Source: Runella sp. (lineage in GTDB: Bacteria; Bacteroidota; Bacteroidia; Cytophagales; Spirosomataceae). From it: a DNA stretch of 34,263 nt. Positions within the stretch are counted from its first letter, which is position 1, and each line of letters opens with the position of its first letter. The notes below the pieces were generated by a model that did not search any database, had not been told where the DNA came from, and was given only the letters and a program-made list of their open reading frames with translations. The DNA lies in NCBI GenBank assembly GCA_023254175.1, contig JALQYJ010000046.1:1-34263 (forward strand), given 5' to 3'. The position numbers were made by a program, and so were the translations under genes. Below, piece by piece: positions 9,062 to 17,016 of this stretch.

Positions 9062-9694
9062 CTAGAAGTCAAATTCGACGACATCGGGGTCGTTGAGGAG
9101 GCGTTTAGTGAGGCGTTCGTGGTTTCGTTCACTCCCTTGTACAATCCAGGTTCCACTGATGTTGTTCCCAATTCGGCTTTGGGTTCCTCGCTTGGCGTCT
9201 AGCTTTAACTCTCTAAATACCATTTCGTAGTGCTTCAATGTCTTTTGCTGAAACTTACACACGATACGGTAATTACGAAGCTGATTTCGGCGTTTGATGA
9301 GGTTCTGGATGGGTACAAAACCATATAAAACCACCAATACAATCAGCGAAGCAACAGTCGCCAATTCGTAGTAGCCACTACCGACGCACATGCCTAATGC
9401 TGCGGTGGCCCATACTGTTGCTGCGGTGGTGATTCCGACCACTCGGTTGTTTTCTCGGAAGATAATCCCTCCGCCGATAAAACCAATACCGGTAACGATA
9501 TTGGCGGCAATGCGCCCCGCATCACCACCCACTCGGATAGAAATAAGGGTAAATAAAGTAGAACCGACGGCAATCAAAATCATGGTACGAAGCCCTGCCG
9601 ATTTGCTGTGATACTCGCGCTCTATACCTATGATTGACCCCAATCCCGCAGCGATGAATAACTTAAGCACTTCTTCGGTCAAAAATGTTTCCAT
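9062..9694 (-). CDS. MgtC/SapB family membrane protein
   Basis: The 210-residue protein has four to five hydrophobic segments in residues 8-130 and a soluble C-terminal domain (about 140-210). The MgtC signature is intact: LGSIIGIERE, SAGLRTMILIAVGS, and NIVTGIGFIGGGIIF. MgtC-type proteins are linked to Mg2+ limitation and inhibition of F-type ATPase in pathogens; free-living Bacteroidota copies are of unknown function. It starts 16 bp after the pepP stop, so cotranscription with pepP is likely. Confidence 0.9.
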   Translation of the reverse strand: METFLTEEVLKLFIAAGLGSIIGIEREYHSKSAGLRTMILIAVGSTLFTLISIRVGGDAGRIAANIVTGIGFIGGGIIFRENNRVVGITTAATVWATAALGMCVGSGYYELATVASLIVLVVLYGFVPIQNLIKRRNQLRNYRIVCKFQQKTLKHYEMVFRELKLDAKRGTQSRIGNNISGTWIVQGSERNHERLTKRLLNDPDVVEFDF

Positions 9695-9710
9695 GGATTT
9701 ACTATTTTGA

Positions 9711-11000
9711 CTAAGAATTCATCAAAGCTTCAATTTCATCGGCTTCAATGGGAATGTGAGCCATGAGGTCGATGTTTCCGTTTTCGGTAATGAGAATATT
9801 GTTTTCAAGGCGGATTCCTAAGCCTTCCTCCCGAATGTAAATCCCCGGTTCACAGGTAAAAACCATGCCCGCGGCAAAACGTCGATAACGATTACCTACG
9901 TCGTGGACATCCAACCCGAGTGCGTGCGACGTCCCGTGCATAAAATAGCGACGGTATGCAGGCCGATCGGGATGCTGATTAGCAATATCTTGCGGTGTTA
10001 GTAACCCTAAATCAATCAACTCGCTTTCCATTATTTTAGCCACTTCGGCTTGGTATTCATCTAGTACATTACCCACTACGAGCATCGAGCGAGCAGCTTT
10101 TAGGACGCTTAATACAGCTTCATATACTTGACGTTGACGAGCGCTAAAACGTCCATTAACAGGTATTGTTCGGGTGAGATCGGCGTTGTAATTACCGTAT
10201 TCTGCTGCCACGTCCAATAATAAAATATCGCCGTCTTTGCATTGTTTATTATTGGCCGTGTAGTGCAAAACGCAGGAATCTTTCCCCGAAGCAATGATAG
10301 GTGTATAGGCAAACCCTAGTGAGCGTTGGCGCAAAAACTCGTGAGCAAACTCGGCCTCAATTTCGTATTCCCAGACGTCGGGTTTGATAAATTTTAGCAC
10401 CCTCATAAAACCATCGTGCGTGATATTGATGGCCTTCTGAAGTTGCTCGATTTCTAGGGGCTGTTTGATAGCCCGCAAAAAAGCCATCAACGGCGCCAAG
10501 CGTTCGAGGCGATGAAGTGGGTATTTTTCTTTGAATTCTTGAAGGTAGCGAGCATCGCGGGTTTGTACCCGAGAGTCGCTGCGGGCGTGTTCATTGGTAT
10601 TAAAATACACATTTTCGGCCTCAAAAACCACTTGAGGAAAAACGCTGTCCCATTGGTGTGTCCAATAAATTCGAGGTATGCCTGAGCGTTCAAATGCTTG
10701 TGGTATAGTCAGTTTTTCGCCTTCCCAAATGGCGATGTTTTCGTTGGTTTCTCGCACAAACAAAATCTCTCGAAATTTAGGATCAGGGTGGTCAGGAAAA
10801 ACCAACAAAACGGTCTCTTCTTGGTCAATACCCGACAAATAAAACAAATCGGAGTTTTGCTTAAACCCCATCGTACCGTCGGCATTGGTGGGCATGACAT
10901 CGTTGGAATGCAAAATGACCAAGCTTTTGGGCTTGAGAAGTTGGTATAATCGTTGTCGATTTTGAATGTATAACTGAGAGTCAATGGGTGTATAACGCAT
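9711..11000 (-). CDS. pepP: Xaa-Pro aminopeptidase (aminopeptidase P, M24B)
   Basis: This cytosolic dinuclear metallopeptidase removes N-terminal residues that precede proline. The N-terminal AMP_N domain (about 1-165) begins MRYTPIDSQLYIQNRQRL. The pita-bread catalytic domain carries all five metal ligands: D263 and D274 in LLLDVAAEYGNYNADLTRT, H359 in HGTSHALGLDVHD, E384 in CEPGIYI and E399 in GIRLENN. The length (429) is close to E. coli PepP. The second M24B gene lies upstream in the same orientation, separated by a hairpin region, and mgtC follows 16 bp downstream. Confidence 0.93.
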   Translation of the reverse strand: MRYTPIDSQLYIQNRQRLYQLLKPKSLVILHSNDVMPTNADGTMGFKQNSDLFYLSGIDQEETVLLVFPDHPDPKFREILFVRETNENIAIWEGEKLTIPQAFERSGIPRIYWTHQWDSVFPQVVFEAENVYFNTNEHARSDSRVQTRDARYLQEFKEKYPLHRLERLAPLMAFLRAIKQPLEIEQLQKAINITHDGFMRVLKFIKPDVWEYEIEAEFAHEFLRQRSLGFAYTPIIASGKDSCVLHYTANNKQCKDGDILLLDVAAEYGNYNADLTRTIPVNGRFSARQRQVYEAVLSVLKAARSMLVVGNVLDEYQAEVAKIMESELIDLGLLTPQDIANQHPDRPAYRRYFMHGTSHALGLDVHDVGNRYRRFAAGMVFTCEPGIYIREEGLGIRLENNILITENGNIDLMAHIPIEADEIEALMNS

Positions 11001-11041
11001 TTGGTAATTGGGATTTTGAAATGACTAGTGGGCAAGACACA

Positions 11042-11104
11042 AATCCTCCAAGTTTTGGAAACTTGGAGGATCTAACCTGAGGATTTCCAAAACTCAGCAG
11101 GATT
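11042..11104. repeat. Intergenic hairpin with alternative fold
   Basis: A perfect 13-bp inverted repeat with a 3-base loop (arms 11043-11055 and 11059-11071) shares the CCAAGTTT/AAACTTGG core with the repeat at 5678-5727. Immediately after it, TTTCCAAAACT (11084-11094) is the exact complement of AGTTTTGGAAA (11051-11061), and AATCCT (11042-11047) pairs with AGGATT (11099-11104). Two mutually exclusive stem-loops are therefore possible. It lies between the two aminopeptidase P genes, after the stop of the upstream one on the minus strand. A role as terminator or attenuator is inference. Confidence 0.7.
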
Positions 11105-11114
11105 ACGCCTAAAC

Positions 11115-12500
11115 CTAGAGTCTCAACGCTTCGATTTCGGAAATTGTTTTTGGAATAGGGTTGCCCAACAACTGAGCACCATCGGCGGTAATGAGGTAAT
11201 TGTCCTCGATACGCACTCCGCCAAAATCATAGTATTCTTTGAGAGCGTCATAATTGACAAAATCACGGAATTTTCCTTGGCTTTCCCACAAGTCGATTAA
11301 TTCAGGAATAAAATACAAGCCAGGCTCAATGGTTAAAACAAAACCTGTTTCAAGTTCTTTGGCCAAACGAAGTGATTTTAGTCCCAGTAACGTGCTTCGG
11401 CTAAGTCCATCTCGGTAGCCAATGTGTTGTTCTCCAAGGTTTTCCATATCATGGACGTCCATGCCCATCATGTGGCCAACCCCGTGGGGCATAAACAAGC
11501 CTGGTACGCCTAAGGCAGTCATTTCGTCAACGTCGCCTTGTAATAAACCAAGAGTTTTGAGACCCTCAGCAATGGTTTTCCAAGCAATCAGGTGGCAATC
11601 GAGGTATTTTGTACCTGGTTGCAGGGCGGTGATGGTATTGAGGTTGGCGTCGAGAACGATTTGGTAAATTTCCTTTTGACGTTCAGTAAATCGTTTGTCA
11701 ACGGGCCAAGTGCGGGTAATATCGCCCGCATAATGTGTAGCGGTTTCTGCCCCAAAATCTCCCAACACAAGGCGGCCGCTGGAAAGGCGGTTGCCGTGGT
11801 AGTGATTGTGTAACGTTTGACCATCTACTGACAAAATAATAGGGTAAGCTAAGTCGCCTCCGCCTTGCAGCGCTGTACCGTGGACAATACCCGCAATTTC
11901 GTATTCGTATTTGCCCGATTGCGTTGCACGGATGGCGTTGAGGTGCATCTGAGCCGTAATGTTAACGGCCTTGTTGAGCTCGACTACCTCTTCAGCGGTT
12001 TTATAAGAACGCTGATTTACAACAGCTTTGATAAACTCAACAGAAGCACCTTGGGCAATTTTCTGAAGGGATTTGCCTGTCCATTCGTGAAGCTTGAAGG
12101 TATGTTCAGGGCGATAAGTTGGTAAAAAATGAACCGTTCGCCCTGCGGCTAAGTGACTTTTGAGAACACCTTCGAGTTGAGATTTAGCCAGAACTTTGGT
12201 GACCCCGACTCGCTCGGATTGCTCTTGAAGTGTAGGTTGTGGCCCCGCCCAAATGACATCGTCGATGGTGATTTCGTCACCCACGAGCCATTCTTCTCCC
12301 GATTCTACGTCGATGAGGGCGGCTAAACTGGCTTTATTTAACCCAAAATAATATAGAAAAGTACTGTCTTGGCGAAAATGATAGGTATTGTCGGCATAGT
12401 TCATGCCTGCTTCTTCATTGCCCAGAAAGAGCAAGATACCACTGCTGACTGCTTTTTTTAGCTGTTGACGCCGTCCGACGTAAGTGTCTTTGGAAAACAT
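11115..12500 (-). CDS. Aminopeptidase P family protein (second M24B paralogue)
   Basis: The 461-residue protein has an AMP_N domain followed by an M24 catalytic domain. Its metal site is present: two Asp in GDFGAETATHYAGDITRTWP, His in MPHGVGHMMGMDVHD, Glu in LTIEPGLYF and Glu in GVRIEDNYL. I place the start at 12500 (MFSKDTYVGRRQQLKK), which fits the AMP_N beginning; the frame also has an ATG at 12539. It is clearly diverged from the pepP 100 bp downstream, with a different D-x11-D spacing and an extra segment before EDNYL, so it is an old paralogue rather than a recent copy. The 274-bp gap upstream holds nothing I recognise. Confidence 0.9.
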   Translation of the reverse strand: MFSKDTYVGRRQQLKKAVSSGILLFLGNEEAGMNYADNTYHFRQDSTFLYYFGLNKASLAALIDVESGEEWLVGDEITIDDVIWAGPQPTLQEQSERVGVTKVLAKSQLEGVLKSHLAAGRTVHFLPTYRPEHTFKLHEWTGKSLQKIAQGASVEFIKAVVNQRSYKTAEEVVELNKAVNITAQMHLNAIRATQSGKYEYEIAGIVHGTALQGGGDLAYPIILSVDGQTLHNHYHGNRLSSGRLVLGDFGAETATHYAGDITRTWPVDKRFTERQKEIYQIVLDANLNTITALQPGTKYLDCHLIAWKTIAEGLKTLGLLQGDVDEMTALGVPGLFMPHGVGHMMGMDVHDMENLGEQHIGYRDGLSRSTLLGLKSLRLAKELETGFVLTIEPGLYFIPELIDLWESQGKFRDFVNYDALKEYYDFGGVRIEDNYLITADGAQLLGNPIPKTISEIEALRL

Positions 12501-12813
12501 AAAGTAATTAGGGTTTTGTTGGCGCGCAATATTAACCAATCTGTCGGCGAATCGCTACCTTTTACCCCTCAAAAATGATACTTAACCAATAAATGTGCGT
12601 AAGCGCTTAGAAAGGACTAGGAAAGCTCTACGAATGTACGGGCGAAAACGAAAAAAAGTGCTTGACGGTCGCGAAAAAATCTGTTTTTTGCCGCAGACTG
12701 AGGGAATTTTCTGCTAAGTGGGTGCAACATTTAGACTTATTTCTTTATTTTGTTGAATTATTGCCAATGTATTAGCTGGTAATTTTTCTTAACTTATAGA
12801 CTAAATCTTCGTT

Positions 12814-14358
12814 ATGTTCCAAAAGGGCAGTTGTTTGTTGTTGCTTTGGGGGTGGGGAGTCAGCGCCGCATCTGCTCAAACCAAGTACTGGGTGTTCTTT
12901 AAAGATAAAAACCTGCTTGACGCACCAGCGGTGTCGGTCAAAACACTCGAAAACCGTCGCTTACAAGGACTTACGTTGTCAGACGAAACCGATTTGCCCG
13001 TTAAGAAAAATTATTTACAGCAATTGCAAACGCATCACTGTAAGCCACTTATTACTTCTCGTTGGTTAAATGCCGTATCAGCGACCATTCCTGCCCAAGA
13101 CCTTGAGGCTGTACAACAACTTCCGTTTGTGGCCAAAGTGCAACCTATGGATGGGCGTTTTTACATTGCCAAAACCAACACCCACCGCCGCTCGACGATG
13201 GCTCCTGTGATGACGCAAATTCAGGCGGAGGAATTTAAAAAAGTGGGACTGACGGGCAAAGGAATTACTATTGGGGTGATAGATGCAGGTTTTTTTGAAG
13301 CCAAAGAAAGCCACTACCTTAAGCATTTGTTTGAGAATAAAGCGATTTTAGACAAGCGCGACTACGTCAACCCACCGCTGACGCTTTCGGAGGCCTTTTA
13401 TAAAACGCAAGAAACGTTTTCTGATTTTCACGGAACCGAAGTGCTGAGCGCAATTACGGGCATAAGTCGTACCGAAAATACCCAAAGTGGTTTGGCAATT
13501 GATGCTCAATTTTATTTGGCACGCACCGACCACGGCACCCGCGAATGGCGTGGTGAAGAGGATAATTGGGTAGCGGCGATGGAATGGATGGATAGCCTGG
13601 GAGTACGGCTTATCAATACGTCTTTGGGGTATGCGCAGGGCTTCACTGACCCCAAAGAAAACTATCTCATTTCGCAAATGGACGGTCAAACGAGCGTGAT
13701 TAGCCGTGCCGCTCAAATTGCGGCTGACAAAAAAGGAATGCTGGTGGTGGTTTCGGCAGGAAACGAGGGGGATGACCCAAGTTGGCGTATCATTTCAACC
13801 CCTGCGGATGCACAAGGGGTGCTTTCGGTAGGGGCTACAAACCAACGGTTTTGGAATCGAATAGGGTATAGCAGTATTGGCCCTGAATATTTGTCGTACC
13901 TCAAACCCAACGTTTCGTGCTTTTCGTTATACGGTACTTCTTTATCAGCACCTGTCATTACGGGTTTTGCAGCTTGTTTGATGCAAGTAAATCCGACGTT
14001 AACCAATAAACAATTGATTCAAATTATCGAAAAATCGGCCCATTTATACCCGTATGGCAACAATTTTGTAGGGTACGGGGTCCCTTTGGCTTCACGGGCG
14101 TTGGGATTGGTTCAAAACTCGGCGGAGGTGAATGCTACCTATGCCAAAGAAATAAAAGCAGAGGGATTGACGTTTATTCTTAAAATTCCTGAAGCGGGCG
14201 ATATGGTTTCGCTCTTTCATAAAAAAAGCCCTACCCACGTGCTATCGCAGGAGATTGTACGAGTGCGCGATGGTCAACTCACGCTTAAACGCCACAACGG
14301 AGAAACACACACCACCGTTGACCTCAAAAATGAAGTAATTGAGGTAATTTGGCAATAA
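12814..14358 (+). CDS. Secreted S8 family serine protease (subtilisin-like)
   Basis: A signal peptide (MFQKGSCLLLLWGWGVSAASA) and an I9-like propeptide region (about 22-115, TKYWVFFKDK...LPFVAKVQP) precede the peptidase domain. The catalytic triad is visible: D157 in IGVIDAGFF, H206 in FHGTEVL and S376 in GTSLSAP, with the oxyanion Asn in VSAGNEGD. A small beta-rich tail (about 440-514) follows. This tail does not show the usual T9SS pattern (PNP...GIY....V.K), so the final location is uncertain. The stop codon is one base from the end of the convergent GntR gene. Confidence 0.92.
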   Translation: MFQKGSCLLLLWGWGVSAASAQTKYWVFFKDKNLLDAPAVSVKTLENRRLQGLTLSDETDLPVKKNYLQQLQTHHCKPLITSRWLNAVSATIPAQDLEAVQQLPFVAKVQPMDGRFYIAKTNTHRRSTMAPVMTQIQAEEFKKVGLTGKGITIGVIDAGFFEAKESHYLKHLFENKAILDKRDYVNPPLTLSEAFYKTQETFSDFHGTEVLSAITGISRTENTQSGLAIDAQFYLARTDHGTREWRGEEDNWVAAMEWMDSLGVRLINTSLGYAQGFTDPKENYLISQMDGQTSVISRAAQIAADKKGMLVVVSAGNEGDDPSWRIISTPADAQGVLSVGATNQRFWNRIGYSSIGPEYLSYLKPNVSCFSLYGTSLSAPVITGFAACLMQVNPTLTNKQLIQIIEKSAHLYPYGNNFVGYGVPLASRALGLVQNSAEVNATYAKEIKAEGLTFILKIPEAGDMVSLFHKKSPTHVLSQEIVRVRDGQLTLKRHNGETHTTVDLKNEVIEVIWQ

Positions 14359-14359
14359 C

Positions 14360-15079
14360 TTAAAATCGTCCTTTCAATAAATATTTATCGGTACAGGCAT
14401 ACAACGACGAATAAAACGTAAGGTGCGGGCGGTTGGTTTCGATGCACTTTTCGAGGCGTAAAATGGGTTTTCCCGTGGGAATGTGCATGATGTGGGCAAT
14501 TTCGCTCGGAACGGTCATGGCCCATACTTTTTCGTCTCCACCTTTGACAATGACATTGTATCGTTTGCGCAAAACGTCAAACAATGACCTGTTTTCGAGC
14601 GTTAAGCGCTGTAAATTAGGAAGTTCGCTGGTAGGGAGTGCAATTCGTTCGTAGAAAATTATTTCGTTGTTTACCGTGCGGAGACGCTCGATATAATAAA
14701 AAGAAGCTGTGGTATTTTCGGGTTGGAAGCAAAAATCGGCTGGAAAAACCGACGAAATACTTCGGGTCAAAATAGTCGTTTTAATCTCGGGTTCTTGAGT
14801 ACAGTTGTAGTAGCTGTGCGGTTCAATAGAAAGCATTCCTGACCCCACGGGTAATGGCAGTACGACGCTCCCTTTTCCCTGAAATTTTTTGATGTAACCC
14901 TCTTCGGCAAGCATCGATAGGGCTTGACGAATGGTGGGTTGGGTCAATTTATAGGTAAGTTGTAATTCTTTTTCAGAAGGCAAAAGACTTCCAATCTCGT
15001 ATGTACCATTATGGAGTTGTTGACGGAGCGTCTCGTACAAAAACTGGTACTGAGGAAGACGCGGGGTAGCTTCGGTCAT
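14360..15079 (-). CDS. GntR family transcriptional regulator (HutC/UTRA subfamily)
   Basis: I start the 239-residue protein at 15079 (MTEATPRLPQYQFLYETLRQ); the open frame to 15151 would overlap both the divergent nuoK start and a good -7 box. Residues about 8-75 are the winged helix-turn-helix (GSLLPSEKELQLTYKLTQPTIRQALSMLAEEGYI). Residues about 95-235 form the UTRA ligand-binding domain (YYIERLRTVNNE, IFYERIALP, ILRLEKCIE). The ligand cannot be predicted. It is divergent from nuoK across 66 bp, so control of itself or of nuoK is possible but unproven. Confidence 0.9.
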   Translation of the reverse strand: MTEATPRLPQYQFLYETLRQQLHNGTYEIGSLLPSEKELQLTYKLTQPTIRQALSMLAEEGYIKKFQGKGSVVLPLPVGSGMLSIEPHSYYNCTQEPEIKTTILTRSISSVFPADFCFQPENTTASFYYIERLRTVNNEIIFYERIALPTSELPNLQRLTLENRSLFDVLRKRYNVIVKGGDEKVWAMTVPSEIAHIMHIPTGKPILRLEKCIETNRPHLTFYSSLYACTDKYLLKGRF

Positions 15080-15100
15080 AAGTAGAGGTGTTAGCGGTAA

Positions 15101-15108
15101 CAAAGGTA
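15101..15108 (-). promoter_or_regulatory. Candidate -7 box of the GntR gene
   Basis: The minus strand reads TACCTTTG, an exact TAnnTTTG match, 21 bases before the proposed GntR start. No good TTG (-33) is found at the usual distance. Its position supports the shorter GntR start. Confidence 0.4.
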
Positions 15109-15145
15109 GTACCTCTTTTTTGAATATTTTTCTTAACATTGCAAC

Positions 15146-15460
15146 ATGCAATCAATCGTACCCATTCATTATTATCTTGTTGTGGCCGCAGCGTTGTTTA
15201 GTATAGGTATAGCGGTTATCATTACCAAACGAAATGCCATTGCGGTGTTGATTGGTATTGAGCTCATTCTCAATGCCGTAAATCTTAATTTGGTCGCCTT
15301 CTCACAGTACGACCCTGTTCGACTATCAGGGCAAATGTTATCACTGTTTGTGATGGTGGTGGCAGCAGCCGAATCAGCTGTTGCGTTGGCAATACTACTC
15401 AAAGTACATAGGCACTATCAAACAGCCGATTTGGACAAAATTAGTTCGATGAAAAAGTAA
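15146..15460 (+). CDS. nuoK: NADH-quinone oxidoreductase subunit K
   Basis: This small membrane subunit of respiratory complex I belongs to the proton-pumping arm. The 104 residues form three transmembrane helices (about 9-27, 31-53, 64-87). The two membrane-embedded glutamates essential in the family are present: E39 in IGIELILNAVNLNLVAF and E76 in VAAAESAVALAI (equivalent to E. coli E36 and E72). No other nuo gene lies on either side, whereas nuoK is normally between nuoJ and nuoL. The sequence looks intact, so this is either a detached functional subunit or a second copy. MrpC-type antiporter subunits are a weaker alternative. Confidence 0.9.
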   Translation: MQSIVPIHYYLVVAAALFSIGIAVIITKRNAIAVLIGIELILNAVNLNLVAFSQYDPVRLSGQMLSLFVMVVAAAESAVALAILLKVHRHYQTADLDKISSMKK

Positions 15461-15627
15461 CTTTAGATACGCGATTTGGCACGTGCAAACGTTTTAGATA
15501 ATACGTAGTTTTAAAGAAGAAAGACGAACCTAAGTCTCTATTAAAAATATCCCAACATAGTAAAGAAGAAAGAGATGGGTATTGGGTGAAATATCCCTCA
15601 ACACTGATTGACTTCATTTAAAAAGAA

Positions 15628-16917
15628 ATGATTATGCGTAGGAGAAGCGTTTTATTCCTGTTGATTTTTGTAGGAAGTAGCTTGATGGCGCAAGCTCAGT
15701 TTAGCAATAAAAACAAAAAACGGCAAGCCACTGCCGTCGAAGCCAATAAAAATGTGGAAGCAGTGACGATTGTGGGAATCAAGAGTAAGTATTTGGCCAA
15801 AGATTCTTCAAGCGTTACGGTTTTCATGCGGGTTGACTTGAGCAAAGCCAACAATCTGCCCGTTCGTTGGCGTGATTTTACCGAAAAATTCACCCTGAAC
15901 TATGTCGTTTATCCTGACTTTTCTTCTCGGGAACGGTTGGCTTACGGTAATATCGCTCTCAATGAACAAAATGTTACCCAACTGAGCAGCGCTAGGTTTT
16001 TGATTCGTTTTGAAGTGAAAAGGCCAGGAAATCATGCAGGTGGTGTGTTGCTAGGCGAAGTTTCGGAGATTGGTACCACCAATAAAGTCCTGAATGATTT
16101 AGCCATCAAATTCCGTGATACAAAATTGAGCGAACGCTTTGCGTTATTTGAGCGTACGGGACAAGTACCTATGCTTCAAAACTATGTTAATGTGAATGAT
16201 ACCATTCAAATCAAAGATATCAACAAGACAGTGAAAGAGTTGTACGTGATGCGTTATCGTCACGATTTTGAGCCTGCTCAATCGCCAATGAATACTAATC
16301 CACGAAATGCCCCTCGAACTCTTGACGTTGATACGACCTTTAAAATCACGACAAGTTCTCAACTGGCGTTTAAAGAAGAAGGACTCTATTACATGACCGA
16401 AGATACAACCGATACCTACGGGATAGGGATTATAGTGAGGAACCGGCGGTTTCCTAAAATGACGCGACCAGCCGAACTTGCACGTCCTGTGATGTACATG
16501 AGTCAGGCAAATGAAATAAACGAAATGCTTGCCCCCAAAGACCCTAAAAAGGCGCTTGACCGTTATTGGCTGAGTTTAATGAATGGGAACAGCGATTTGG
16601 CCAAGCGGACAATCAGTGTATTTTACGGCCGAGTAGAGGAAGCCAACCGCCTTTTTACCACCTATAAGGAGGGCTGGAAAACGGACAAAGGAATGATTTA
16701 TATTATAATGGGAGGCCCTGACCGCGTGCAACGCAGCAAAGATCGCGAGGTATGGGTGTATTCACAACGAGCTAATTTTCAGGAAATTAATTTTACATTC
16801 AACCGTCGTCCTAATCAATTTGTAGAGGACCATTATGAGCTTCAACGCTATGTCGAATACCAACCGATTTGGTATCCAATGGTCGAAGCATGGCGAACAG
16901 GCGCAGTGAGAGAATAG
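15628..16917 (+). CDS. GWxTD domain-containing protein
   Basis: A signal peptide (MIMRRRSVLFLLIFVGSSLMAQA) precedes a 429-residue protein with beta-rich N-terminal two-thirds. The C-terminal GWxTD domain (about 300-429) begins DRYWLSLMNGNSDLAKR and contains the name motif GWKTD at 349-353, followed by KGMIYIIMGGPDRV and REVWVYS. The family is widespread in Bacteroidota and some other phyla; its function is unknown. A 167-bp gap after nuoK and the strong hairpin downstream suggest an independent transcript. Confidence 0.9.
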   Translation: MIMRRRSVLFLLIFVGSSLMAQAQFSNKNKKRQATAVEANKNVEAVTIVGIKSKYLAKDSSSVTVFMRVDLSKANNLPVRWRDFTEKFTLNYVVYPDFSSRERLAYGNIALNEQNVTQLSSARFLIRFEVKRPGNHAGGVLLGEVSEIGTTNKVLNDLAIKFRDTKLSERFALFERTGQVPMLQNYVNVNDTIQIKDINKTVKELYVMRYRHDFEPAQSPMNTNPRNAPRTLDVDTTFKITTSSQLAFKEEGLYYMTEDTTDTYGIGIIVRNRRFPKMTRPAELARPVMYMSQANEINEMLAPKDPKKALDRYWLSLMNGNSDLAKRTISVFYGRVEEANRLFTTYKEGWKTDKGMIYIIMGGPDRVQRSKDREVWVYSQRANFQEINFTFNRRPNQFVEDHYELQRYVEYQPIWYPMVEAWRTGAVRE

Positions 16918-16956
16918 AAACGAATCCTGAGGGTTACTTACAACCCAAATTTTTAG

Positions 16957-17013
16957 TGTCGATTGCAGCGTGTCGAATAGAAAACTAATTTATTCGACAC
17001 GCTGCAATCGACA
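16957..17013. terminator. Bidirectional hairpin between convergent genes
   Basis: A perfect 23-bp inverted repeat (arms 16957-16979 and 16991-17013, 11-base loop) fills the gap between the GWxTD gene and the convergent sppA, ending 3 bp from the sppA stop. It has no U-tract on either side. The hexamer TGTCGA occurs twice within the left arm. Position suggests transcription termination or transcript-end protection for both genes. Confidence 0.7.
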
Positions 17014-17016
17014 TTC

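Noticed and set aside
12814-14358. T9SS sorting domain on the S8 protease
   Set aside because: The C-terminal ~70 residues lack the PNP...GIY...K pattern seen in the M36 protease, so this route is not supported.
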